The notes: generated from the letters alone by a model not told the origin. A stretch of 5,612 nucleotides of DNA from Candidatus Zixiibacteriota bacterium (GCA_003641405.1 QNAF01000184.1:1-5612); one strand, 5' to 3'. Positions 1 to 5,612 are shown, numbered from the stretch's first letter. A program made the numbers and translations.

Positions 1-1
1 A

Positions 2-208
2 TACTCAACCTGCACCATCATCCGAGCTGAGAATGACCAGGTCGTGGAAGAGTTCCTCGTCCGCAACAAAGAGTTCGAGATCGACCCCGCCAACCAGCTC
101 GTTGACCCGGAACTCGTGAGTGAGCGCGGGTTCGTCAAGACCTATCCGACATTCCCCAACCTTGAAGGCTCCTTCTGCGCCCGCCTCAAGCGGAAACTCA
201 ACACATAG
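2..208 (+). CDS. rsmB: 16S rRNA (cytosine-C5) methyltransferase, RsmB/Sun type, C-terminal fragment
   Basis: This is the 3' end of a gene that begins before the window; 68 codons and a TAG stop at 206-208 are present. The fragment opens with YSTC, motif VI of the RNA m5C methyltransferases, whose cysteine (residue 4 of the fragment) is the nucleophile that attacks C6 of the target cytosine. An acidic AEN stretch and the helix QVVEEFLVRNKEFE follow, and the end GSFCARLKRK corresponds to the family's usual DGFF-A-L-K terminus, the last strand of the Rossmann-type SAM fold. By family knowledge RsmB methylates C967 of 16S rRNA using S-adenosylmethionine in the cytoplasm. The protein stops right after this strand, with no RsmF-like C-terminal extension, which favours RsmB. 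The N-terminal NusB-like domain that would settle this is outside the window, so a related m5C methyltransferase cannot be excluded. The gene is convergent with the protease gene. Confidence 0.85.
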   Translation, partial: YSTCTIIRAENDQVVEEFLVRNKEFEIDPANQLVDPELVSERGFVKTYPTFPNLEGSFCARLKRKLNT

Positions 209-348
209 CACGTTGTTGAAAAACTCCTTTTATCCGCTTGGTTCGCGCACAGTTCTGTAGGTCAGGTTGCTTGCCAACCTGACAAGTCGAGATGGCAGGT
301 TCACAAGGAACCTGACCTACTGGAACTGCCGCCACCACATGCGTCCGA
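209..348. other. Convergent intergenic spacer between rsmB and the protease gene
   Basis: The 140-bp space between two converging stop codons contains no gene. It carries a GTTGAAAAAC motif at 215-224, a T-rich patch around 226-232 and the palindromic repeat at 257-320. Neither strand shows a hairpin followed directly by a T-tract, so I cannot call a standard intrinsic terminator. The long palindrome could still stop or protect both transcripts; that is inference. Confidence 0.6.
257..320. repeat. 64-bp palindromic intergenic repeat, copy A
   Basis: The outer arms GTAGGTCAGGTTGCTTG (257-273) and its complement at 304-320 match at 16 of 17 positions around a 30-bp centre. The left half can also fold alone: GTCAGGTTG (261-269) pairs perfectly with CAACCTGAC (275-283) over a 5-nt loop. 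The element can therefore form either one long hairpin or a short one. A second copy at 5463-5526 matches at about 53 of 64 positions by eye. It lies just past two convergent stop codons, a typical place for REP/BIME-like dispersed elements. No transposase or target-site duplication is visible. Confidence 0.85.
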
Positions 349-3249
349 TTATTTGAGGAGCAGCATTTTGCGGGTGGCGGTTAATTCCCCAACAGTGACT
401 TTGTAGAAGTACACACCCGATGCCAATGCCGTGCCGTTGAACTCCAGATCAACCTGTCCCCGGTCTGCCTTTCCAAACTGTCTGCTAACTACCTGTCCAA
501 GCAGATTGTAAACTGTCAGTTCGTAGCTGTCTTTGATTGGCATTTCAAATGAGATTGTGGTGGTGGGGTTGAAAGGGTTCGGGTAATTCTGATAGAGAGC
601 AAAACCACTCGGTAGTCCGTCCGGGGTGTCCGGGTCCCCCGGGACATCGACAGGAATTGACTGCGCCCGCGAGGCTGCGTTCTGGATATCAGCAAAAGTG
701 TCTCCGGCAAGAATGGCATACGAGACGGTGTCGGTTTGACCGGGTACGAGCGTCAAGGGACCGGTAGCCAGAAGCATCCACAGGTCGGCCCGGTTCGTCT
801 TGTTGATTTCTGAGTATTGAGTACCACTGCTAAGAATACGGTACTTTTCGTTGGTTGGGAGATTATCGTAGTAGTCCGCAGCCTCGACCACGGCGGTAGT
901 CGCCAGGGGTCCGTCAATGAGCTTGGCCCCGCGATACCTGGAAAGAACCGGACTTTCAACTGTACCGCTGTTACGTGCCATCCAGAGAAAACCATCGGAG
1001 GACTCATAGCCTCCGGCGTTCTGCCCGTAGTTGTACACATCCCAATCAAGAAACAGACCGAAAAGCAGGTCCGAGATAGTGGTGCTTTCCGGATTGTGGA
1101 GAATGTAACGCAGCAGGATGTAGTCATCATTTGGTGGCGACAGCGCGAACGACTCCTGCGTGATCAGTAGACCAAAAGGATCGTCAGCCAGGCTGTCGTT
1201 AAAGGCGCTTCTGCTCTCCTGCGCTGCCGCTGCGCCGGGATCGGAGAATTGCATATTGCCTCCGGGAGCGACTTTGAAATCCAGGTCCGGTTCACTCAAC
1301 ATGGAATGTACCGTGCTGGAAACGCGGGTGAAACCATCGCCCATAATAAGACCGGCTTCGAACCATTCATTGCTGGTGCCGTTGAACCTAAAACCCACAC
1401 CGCCAAGCTGAAGTGTAGAGTATGGTCCCATGCCATACACACCGAAATTCGACAGGCTGAACTCAATCCGTCCGACATCGTGGGTAGCGATCATCTTGGT
1501 CAGTTTTGGCTCTATCATGAAATGCAGGCGCACCGTGTTGGCGAATCCTGTACTGCTGATGTCAAGGTCGATCCCTAAGATCGAACCCTCGGTGACTGTG
1601 TCGGATACAATCACCGTGATGGAGTCCACCGAACGCGCAGTGTCACCGGATGCAATGTTCCCAAAGTAGAGTGAAGCATCCAGCACACTCAGGGCATCAT
1701 TGGAGGAGCCAAGGACCGCTGAGACATTTTCAGCGTTGGCACCAATGTTCTGCAACACAACGGTGCCGGTAACCGTGTCGCCGGGCGCGATAGGGGCGTG
1801 TGTGAAATCATACACGCGCACGTGCGGGGTATCGCTCACCGCCGGAAGGGCATTCAGAGCAGCCAGGCAATCAATCTCACCCCAGCCATAAGTATTGTTC
1901 GGGATTGTGCCAAACCCATCGCGCTGGGTCGAGTTAAGAATTGCGGTTTTGATTTCATCCACAGTGGCATCAGGATTCTTCTGTCTCAAGAGCGCTACCA
2001 GCCCGGAGACGTGGGGCGTTGCTTGCGAGGTGCCGGTCAGGGAATTGTAAGCACTCGATGGAAAAGCTGAGCGGATGGTTGTCCCCGGGGCCACGACGTT
2101 TGGTTTTGTTTTAGTGAGGTCACACGGGGAAGGCCCTCGTGACGATTGCCACCAGATGACGTCAAGACTGTCGTTAAGATTACCTACGGCGAAACAGTCC
2201 AGAGAATCCTCTGCGCGATCAGCCGGGTTGGTAATCGAGGACGCCGTTTCTCCATCGTTGCCGGCACAGATAATGTTTACAATACCGAGTGCTTCGGTGG
2301 CATCGAGAGCATCGTACACTGTATTGACACAGCTCTTTCCAGGGTAGTACCAGCTATGGTTGATGACATCGGGAACGTCATCGACAGTGTTGGGGTTACC
2401 GTCAGGATCGGCCGCCCACTCGAAAGCATCCAGAACCGACACACCTACAGCATTCGTTCTGGCGCCGATCCAGCGAGCTCCCGGTGCCACACCAATCGTA
2501 TCGCCGGAGAGATCGTCATGCCCCACCGCGATGCCGGTAACATGTGTACCGTGACTTTGTCCGGAAGGAAGCGGGAACGGCTCACCAGACAACTGATCGA
2601 ACCAGGCCGCCGCCGAGTCACCGTCCTGCCCTTTCCAGTTGTTCACCAGGGCCGGGTGAGCACCATCGATTCCGGTATCAAATATGCAGACCAGTCTTCC
2701 GGCTCCGGTGTAACCAAGCGCCCACGTAGCAGGGGCGTTGATGTGCTCAAGGTTACTCTCTACGCCGACGGCATCTGTCGGAAGGCCGACAGGATCTGAC
2801 TGCACGATTGAAATCGGCGTCTTGATTTCAGGAACTTCGTGGATAATACGCACATCCAAACGTGCCGCGAGATCGGCCAGTTCGCCAATAGCGATTTCGG
2901 CTTCCACCACATTGACTATCCAGTGGCTTTTCAGCGTTCTGACCCTGCCTGTTTGCTGAAGCTGTGTGAGTTGTTGTATCAGACCGGACTGGGATTCGGT
3001 CCTGTCGCGGAGATTCTCGTAGGCGATACGGTGCCTCTCGGCGCGCGTTTTCACCTGACTTGTGACTCGACTTTTGAGTGCGGAGACATCCAGGTCGTCA
3101 TGAACTGTGATCCAGACTCTGATGAATTCGTAAGGACTTTTCGTGTTGGTGTAGTCGATCAACTGGCTATCCAATTGCCCCGGCATAATGTCGGAGGTTA
3201 ACATCAGGATCAAACAAGCTGTAAGTGCAATCAATCTCATAATACTCAT
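349..3249 (-). CDS. Secreted subtilisin-like serine protease (S8, bacillopeptidase F-like) with Por/type IX-like C-terminal sorting domain
   Basis: A predicted exported endopeptidase of 966 aa. In order: a signal peptide (hydrophobic LIALTACLILML after Met-Arg); an I9-like propeptide (about 30-140) with the SHWIVN core that acts as chaperone and inhibitor in this family; the S8 catalytic domain (about 160-470) with Asp191 (DTGID), His233 (SHGTHVTG), oxyanion Asn331 (AGNDG) and Ser408 (GTSQATPHVSG). The DPDGNPNTVDD stretch (281-291) is typical of bacillopeptidase F-like members. A CARDB/Ig-like region (about 475-580), a region I do not recognise (580-870), a proline/aspartate linker, and a sorting domain (881-966) with QNYPNPFNP, LTVYNLLGQ and SGVYFYK follow, ending in Lys. 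The catalytic set is complete, so it is probably active. I chose the ATG at 3249 because the signal peptide begins there; ATG 3240 is possible, and the upstream GTG at 3342 would add 31 untypical residues. Export by a type IX system is inferred from the domain only. The precise substrate is unknown. Confidence 0.93.
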   Translation of the reverse strand: MSIMRLIALTACLILMLTSDIMPGQLDSQLIDYTNTKSPYEFIRVWITVHDDLDVSALKSRVTSQVKTRAERHRIAYENLRDRTESQSGLIQQLTQLQQTGRVRTLKSHWIVNVVEAEIAIGELADLAARLDVRIIHEVPEIKTPISIVQSDPVGLPTDAVGVESNLEHINAPATWALGYTGAGRLVCIFDTGIDGAHPALVNNWKGQDGDSAAAWFDQLSGEPFPLPSGQSHGTHVTGIAVGHDDLSGDTIGVAPGARWIGARTNAVGVSVLDAFEWAADPDGNPNTVDDVPDVINHSWYYPGKSCVNTVYDALDATEALGIVNIICAGNDGETASSITNPADRAEDSLDCFAVGNLNDSLDVIWWQSSRGPSPCDLTKTKPNVVAPGTTIRSAFPSSAYNSLTGTSQATPHVSGLVALLRQKNPDATVDEIKTAILNSTQRDGFGTIPNNTYGWGEIDCLAALNALPAVSDTPHVRVYDFTHAPIAPGDTVTGTVVLQNIGANAENVSAVLGSSNDALSVLDASLYFGNIASGDTARSVDSITVIVSDTVTEGSILGIDLDISSTGFANTVRLHFMIEPKLTKMIATHDVGRIEFSLSNFGVYGMGPYSTLQLGGVGFRFNGTSNEWFEAGLIMGDGFTRVSSTVHSMLSEPDLDFKVAPGGNMQFSDPGAAAAQESRSAFNDSLADDPFGLLITQESFALSPPNDDYILLRYILHNPESTTISDLLFGLFLDWDVYNYGQNAGGYESSDGFLWMARNSGTVESPVLSRYRGAKLIDGPLATTAVVEAADYYDNLPTNEKYRILSSGTQYSEINKTNRADLWMLLATGPLTLVPGQTDTVSYAILAGDTFADIQNAASRAQSIPVDVPGDPDTPDGLPSGFALYQNYPNPFNPTTTISFEMPIKDSYELTVYNLLGQVVSRQFGKADRGQVDLEFNGTALASGVYFYKVTVGELTATRKMLLLK

Positions 3250-3348
3250 ATCTCGTCTCGCTATAGGTAGGACGAACCTGGAGCAACTGTTATGCAACAG
3301 GAAATGACACTCCGGCGTCGAATAAGCCCGGATGCCTGCCACAGGTAT

Positions 3349-3377
3349 AAAATAGCGCAGAAAGTCGCTTTTGTAAA
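3349..3377 (-). promoter_or_regulatory. Predicted sigma-70-type promoter of the protease gene
   Basis: On the minus strand TTTACA (3377-3372; five of six matches to TTGACA) is followed after exactly 17 bp by TATTTT (3354-3349; four of six matches to TATAAT). Transcription would start near 3342 and leave a leader of roughly 90 nt before the chosen ATG at 3249. The spacer holds a small AGCG/CGCT dyad. Both boxes deviate from consensus and the housekeeping consensus of this lineage is unknown to me, so this is a prediction. Confidence 0.5.
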
Positions 3378-3508
3378 GGCGCTACAGTCTGTATAGTAGG
3401 ACCACTAACAGTCTGTTGAAAAAGACTTAACGGATGATGAAATGGTGACTACCTTTATAACCCGTCATTCCTGCGAAGGGACTTATTGAAAAACCGCCCA
3501 CAAGCGGT

Positions 3509-3571
3509 GGCGTCAGGTGTCCCTGCCTGACGCCCCTACGGATACGTCCAACTGTCAGGCAGAGACACCTG
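3509..3571. repeat. Nested inverted repeat, intergenic palindromic element
   Basis: CAGGTGTCCCTGCCTGAC (3514-3531) is the inverse of GTCAGGCAGAGACACCTG (3554-3571) with 17 of 18 positions matching, around a 22-nt spacer. The left arm also makes its own hairpin: GGCGTCAGG (3509-3517) pairs perfectly with CCTGACGCC (3526-3534) over 8 nt. This two-way folding design, and the shared GTCAGGT...CCTGAC core, resemble the repeat at 257-320, though the sequences otherwise differ. There is no T-tract on either strand, so it is not a standard terminator. A dispersed REP-like element is the likeliest reading. Confidence 0.75.
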
Positions 3572-3647
3572 GCAGCACTGTGGATTGGGCACGAACGTTC
3601 CAGAGATACTACTTTTTCAACGACCCACTCAGCAAGTTTACTCAAAC

Positions 3648-3656
3648 GAGGTGATC
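3648..3656 (+). promoter_or_regulatory. Extended Shine-Dalgarno sequence of the DUF6125-like gene
   Basis: GAGGTGATC matches the complement of the usual 16S rRNA 3' end (GATCACCTC) at all nine positions. The GAGG core ends 7 nt before the ATG at 3659, an efficient spacing. This fixes the start codon and implies strong ribosome recruitment. Confidence 0.8.
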
Positions 3657-3658
3657 TG

Positions 3659-4171
3659 ATGAACGACGATTTGAGAGCTCTCGACAACGAAACACTGAAG
3701 GCCATGCTGACCGACTTTGCCAAGAACTGGCTTGCTCATGACGGTCTCTGGTTCCAGGCGGTCGAACAATCTCATGGGATTGAGGAAGCTATTAAGCTGG
3801 ACACTGAAGCCTGGGCACGTTTCACGGTCATTGAGGCCAAGCGGATAATGAAGTTGCACGGGATTGAGTCTGGAAGCGGGCTTGAAGGTCTCAAAAAGGC
3901 CCTGAATTTCCGTCTTTACTCGGTTCTCAACGTACAGGAAATCCGCAACGAAACTGATAGCTCATTCGAGTTCTATATGGTTGACTGTCGAGTGCAATCA
4001 GCGCGCAGGCGGAAGAATCTGACGCTGTTTCCATGCAAGTCGGTTGGGCTTGTAGAGTACGCCGGCTTTGCGCGAACCATTGATGAGCGCATCAAAACAG
4101 AGTGCATCGGCTGTCCGCCTGATAAAAACGCCGGTAAGGATTTTTACTGCGGCTGGCGCTTTTCTATATGA
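3659..4171 (+). CDS. Cysteine-containing cytoplasmic protein, probable DUF6125 family
   Basis: A 170-aa protein with no signal peptide or membrane segment, so probably cytoplasmic. The N-terminal part (about 1-95) looks helical and holds AKNWLAHDGLWFQAVE (21-36), an AIKLDTEAW stretch (44-52) and an EAKRIM segment. The C-terminal part (about 100-170) has VDCRVQSARRRK (108-119), FPCKSVGLVEYAGFA (125-138), CIGCPPD (149-155) and a terminal YCGWRF. From memory this pattern fits DUF6125-like proteins, which have no assigned reaction; distant likeness to L-2-amino-thiazoline-4-carboxylic acid hydrolase-type proteins is possible. Five cysteines (110, 126, 149, 152, 164), all in the C-terminal half and including a CxxC pair, could form a metal or Fe-S site; that is inference. 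The start is set by the Shine-Dalgarno sequence directly upstream. It stands alone, convergent with the epimerase gene, so context gives no clue to its role. Confidence 0.85.
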   Translation: MNDDLRALDNETLKAMLTDFAKNWLAHDGLWFQAVEQSHGIEEAIKLDTEAWARFTVIEAKRIMKLHGIESGSGLEGLKKALNFRLYSVLNVQEIRNETDSSFEFYMVDCRVQSARRRKNLTLFPCKSVGLVEYAGFARTIDERIKTECIGCPPDKNAGKDFYCGWRFSI

Positions 4172-4193
4172 AAAAGGCCCCGCAAAGGGGGCC
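4171..4193 (-). terminator. Rho-independent terminator of the epimerase gene
   Basis: Read on the minus strand, GGCCCC (4193-4188) and GGGGCC (4181-4176) form a perfect 6-bp GC stem over a 6-nt loop and are followed at once by TTTTT (4175-4171). It begins about 23 nt after the epimerase stop. On the plus strand the stem is followed by AATTAGC with no T-tract, so it should work poorly for the left-hand gene, whose stop codon it touches. Confidence 0.85.
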
Positions 4194-4216
4194 AATTAGC
4201 TGTTCGTTGCTTGGGT

Positions 4217-5170
4217 TCAGTTTCCGGATGGTGTCCGGTCAAATACTGCGGACCTGAAGAACGCCACTGTTTTTTTCAAGCCCTCCTCGAAATCGACAGT
4301 AGGTGCAAATCCGTGCTTCTCTATCTTCTCTATCGCAGCATAGGAATGGCGAATATCTCCGGAACGTGGTTCTTCGTAGACAGCCTCAGTGCCGACGCTG
4401 ATGATTGCGCGGAGTTTATCCAGCACTTCGTTGAGAGTGATCTGTCCCCCACCGGCTACGTTGAACACATTACCAACCATCTCGTCTGTCTCGGCAGCCA
4501 GAAGATTTGCCTGTACGGCGTTGTCAACGTACGTGAAATCACGTGATTGCTCGCCGTCTCCATAGACTGTCGGCGGCTGTCCGGCAAGGAGTCGGCAGGT
4601 AAAACGAGGGATCACAGCAGCATATTCGCTTTGGGGATCCTGTCGAGGTCCAAAGACATTGAAATATCGAAGGCAGCATGTTGGGAATTTATACAACTCC
4701 CAGAAAACCCGACAGTAATGCTCTCCTGTCAGTTTGGTGATAGCGTAGGGCGAAAGCGGGTGTGGTGTCATTTTCTCGTGTTTCGGGAGTTCCTTTGACT
4801 CGCCGTAAATCGACGACGAAGAGGCCACTACGAATTTCTTGACACCGGCTTGACGAGATGCCTCAAGCAGGTTCAAGGTCCCATTAAGATTGACGGCATT
4901 TGAGGTCAGCGGATCGGCTACCGAGCGAGGTACGGACGGAAGGGCTGCCTGATGGAGAACATAGTCGATTCCCTTAACCGCTTTGACCACCGTCTTTATA
5001 TCTCGAATATCACCCTCAATCAGCTCGATTTTTCCTGAATAAGCATCGAGATTCTCCGGTCGGCCAGTTGAGAAATTATCCAGTACGCGCACTTCATGGT
5101 TCAATTCCAGAAGTCTCTCAACGATATTAGAGCCAATAAAGCCTGCTCCGCCTGTTACCAAGTACTTCAT
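4217..5170 (-). CDS. UDP-N-acetylhexosamine 4-epimerase, WbpP-like (extended SDR)
   Basis: A 317-aa NAD-dependent sugar-nucleotide epimerase. The Rossmann motif GGAGFIG (7-13), Asp31 for the NAD adenosine ribose, GDIRD (53-57), the ASSSSIYG loop with catalytic Ser119, and the YAITK motif with Tyr142 and Lys146 are all present. LPSVPRSVADP, RYFNVFGPRQDP, YAAVIPRF, YGDGEQSRDF and GDIRHS closely follow Pseudomonas WbpP, the UDP-GlcNAc/UDP-GalNAc 4-epimerase. Ser276 in GDIRHS sits where E. coli GalE has Tyr299 and WbpP has Ser306; a small residue there admits N-acetylated sugars. The likely role is making UDP-GalNAc or its uronate for surface polysaccharide. Plain UDP-Glc/Gal activity is not excluded. 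I start at ATG 5170, since GAGGA lies 5-6 nt upstream; a TTG at 5182 would add MRKC but overlaps that ribosome site. No other sugar genes are in view. Confidence 0.92.
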   Translation of the reverse strand: MKYLVTGGAGFIGSNIVERLLELNHEVRVLDNFSTGRPENLDAYSGKIELIEGDIRDIKTVVKAVKGIDYVLHQAALPSVPRSVADPLTSNAVNLNGTLNLLEASRQAGVKKFVVASSSSIYGESKELPKHEKMTPHPLSPYAITKLTGEHYCRVFWELYKFPTCCLRYFNVFGPRQDPQSEYAAVIPRFTCRLLAGQPPTVYGDGEQSRDFTYVDNAVQANLLAAETDEMVGNVFNVAGGGQITLNEVLDKLRAIISVGTEAVYEEPRSGDIRHSYAAIEKIEKHGFAPTVDFEEGLKKTVAFFRSAVFDRTPSGN

Positions 5171-5175
5171 ACATT

Positions 5176-5180
5176 TCCTC
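5176..5180 (-). promoter_or_regulatory. Ribosome binding site that fixes the epimerase start
   Basis: On the minus strand GAGGA (5180-5176) lies 5 nt before the ATG at 5170. Because the alternative TTG codon at 5182-5180 overlaps this site, the ATG and the protein start MKYLVTGG are preferred. Confidence 0.75.
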
Positions 5181-5375
5181 AAATATTGGTTGCTACTTCA
5201 CAGTGTCGGTACTTTGCCGCGCTGGTTTAGCCAGCGGGAGTAATTGCTGTAGCTGCCCGGTAACTTCGCCACTTATGCCTAAAGATACAGCTTCTGCATC
5301 CATCTGTCCAGTGGAACTTCTGTCTCAGCAGGCAAAGGCAGCGGATTCTGGCTGACTGAGCGAGATACCCGATAT

Positions 5376-5448
5376 CGGCAGATGTGGACATCTGCCGGCC
5401 ACAGGTGTGTTGAATCCGACATCCAGCAGACATCTGCCGGTGACAGGT
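5376..5448. repeat. Palindrome plus direct repeat (GACATCTGCCGG element)
   Basis: CGGCAGATG (5376-5384) and CATCTGCCG (5389-5397) form a perfect 9-bp inverted repeat over 4 nt. The right arm is then repeated 42 bp further on: GACATCTGCCGG, two variable bases, ACAGGT occurs at 5387-5406 and again at 5429-5448, with 18 of 20 positions matching. Only two direct copies exist and the sequence between them is not otherwise repeated. It is best read as a dispersed intergenic repeat. Confidence 0.7.
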
Positions 5449-5462
5449 ATGCTGTGTAGCAG

Positions 5463-5526
5463 GTAGGTCAGGTTGCTTGTCCTCCTGACAAGTCAAGACA
5501 GCAGGTTCACAAGGATCCTGCCCATA
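5463..5526. repeat. 64-bp palindromic intergenic repeat, copy B
   Basis: This is a same-orientation copy of the element at 257-320, about 83 percent identical by eye. The left arm GTAGGTCAGGTTGCTTG is unchanged, but the right end has drifted (TCCTGCCCATA in place of ACCTGACCTAC), so the long hairpin is weakened. It directly follows the GACATCTGCCGG repeat block, with no gene close on its right inside the window. Confidence 0.8.
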
Positions 5527-5612
5527 GGCGCTAACTTAAGACTTGTATTTATATTGTGTTTATTCTATGTTTGGGCATGGATACAATTACCTGTTTCACG
5601 AATGATGATGAC

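Larger units (their letters stand above)
3250..3658. other. Divergent intergenic region between the protease gene and the DUF6125-like gene
   Basis: About 400 bp without a credible gene. From left to right: the protease leader (3250-3342), its predicted promoter (3349-3377), a GTTGAAAAAG motif (3415-3424) inside a 5-bp AGTCT/AGACT stem, a sequence CGTCATTCCTGCGAAGG (3463-3479) that looks like half of the widespread CGTCATTCCCGCGAA-type palindromic repeat, another TTGAAAAAC (3486-3494), the inverted-repeat cluster at 3509-3571, and an inverted CTTTTTCAACG (3612-3622). The Shine-Dalgarno sequence for the right-hand gene follows. No clear promoter for that gene stands out. The series looks like a pile-up of repeat remnants. 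Confidence 0.6.
5171..5612. other. Gene-free region upstream of the epimerase, with palindromic repeats
   Basis: About 440 bp with no convincing gene on either strand. It contains the epimerase ribosome site, a small hairpin CGCTGG/CCAGCG at 5220-5236 with a 5-nt loop, a repeat block at 5376-5448, a second copy of the 64-bp palindrome at 5463-5526, and an AT-rich tail (about 5535-5590). The tail, with TATATT near 5549-5554, could be the promoter region of a gene beyond the window, but I cannot place convincing -35 and -10 boxes. No clear epimerase promoter was found. Confidence 0.55.

Noticed and set aside
5..211. Open frame on the minus strand (68 codons)
   Set aside because: It is the complement of the RsmB C-terminus, whose YSTC and C-terminal ARLKRK motifs on the plus strand are specific.
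817..2070. Several shorter plus-strand open frames
   Set aside because: All are antisense to the downstream regions of the protease and have no recognisable family features.
2146..2799. Long plus-strand open frame (217 codons)
   Set aside because: It lies wholly antisense to the protease catalytic domain, has no ribosome site or recognisable motif, and its composition is that of a shadow frame.
3214..3249. Lipobox-like LTAC in the protease signal sequence
   Set aside because: The cysteine is only residue 12 and the hydrophobic stretch continues past it, unlike a lipoprotein signal; a normal signal peptide fits better.
3427..3723. Minus-strand open frame of 98 codons
   Set aside because: It runs through the intergenic repeat cluster and the start of the facing gene; no ribosome site or family motif was seen.
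4171..4200. Terminator for the plus-strand DUF6125-like gene
   Set aside because: The plus strand has no T-tract after the stem; the A-run lies before it, which makes it a minus-strand terminator.
5376..5470. Possible CRISPR-like array
   Set aside because: There are only two direct copies of a 20-nt unit, no regular repeat-spacer series, and no cas gene in view.
5227..5496. Minus-strand open frame of 89 codons
   Set aside because: Its sequence (repeated QHTC-RQM units) simply translates the GACATCTGCCGG repeats and the 64-bp palindrome.

Overview
The window reads as a stretch of chromosome from an uncultured-type bacterium of the FCB superphylum (a Zixibacteria-, KSB1- or Marinimicrobia-like lineage). 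The main evidence is the large secreted protease, whose C-terminus carries the QNYPNPFNP-type motif and Por/type IX-like sorting domain common in those groups. Intergenic space filled with short palindromic repeats also fits. The lineage assignment is inference; no rRNA or other phylogenetic marker is complete here.

Layout, left to right. (1) 2-208 (+): the last 68 codons of an rRNA cytosine-C5 methyltransferase of the RsmB/Sun type, including its catalytic YSTC motif. (2) 209-348: a short spacer holding a 64-bp palindromic repeat (257-320). (3) 349-3249 (-): a secreted subtilisin-like protease of the bacillopeptidase F type, convergent with the methyltransferase gene, with a plausible sigma-70-type promoter at 3349-3377. 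(4) 3250-3658: a non-coding stretch with the protease leader and promoter, then a nested inverted-repeat cluster. (5) 3659-4171 (+): a 170-aa cytoplasmic protein with five cysteines in its C-terminal half, resembling the DUF6125 family, behind a near-perfect Shine-Dalgarno sequence. (6) 4171-4193: an intrinsic terminator reading on the minus strand. (7) 4217-5170 (-): a WbpP-like UDP-N-acetylhexosamine 4-epimerase. (8) 5171-5612: about 440 bp without a convincing gene, containing two repeat types, one of them a second copy of the repeat at 257-320, and ending AT-rich.

The genes do not form one operon: each has its own orientation, and they are separated by repeats or a terminator. The only functional link I can suggest is loose. 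The protease appears to be an exported cell-surface or extracellular enzyme, and the epimerase supplies UDP-GalNAc-type sugars for surface polysaccharide; in Bacteroidota type IX cargo is anchored to such a glycolipid, but nothing here shows that this happens in this organism. I found no convincing evidence of a wholly new system. The most unusual material is the set of related palindromic repeats (257-320, 3509-3571, 5376-5448, 5463-5526) and the recurring GTTGAAAAA motif beside them.
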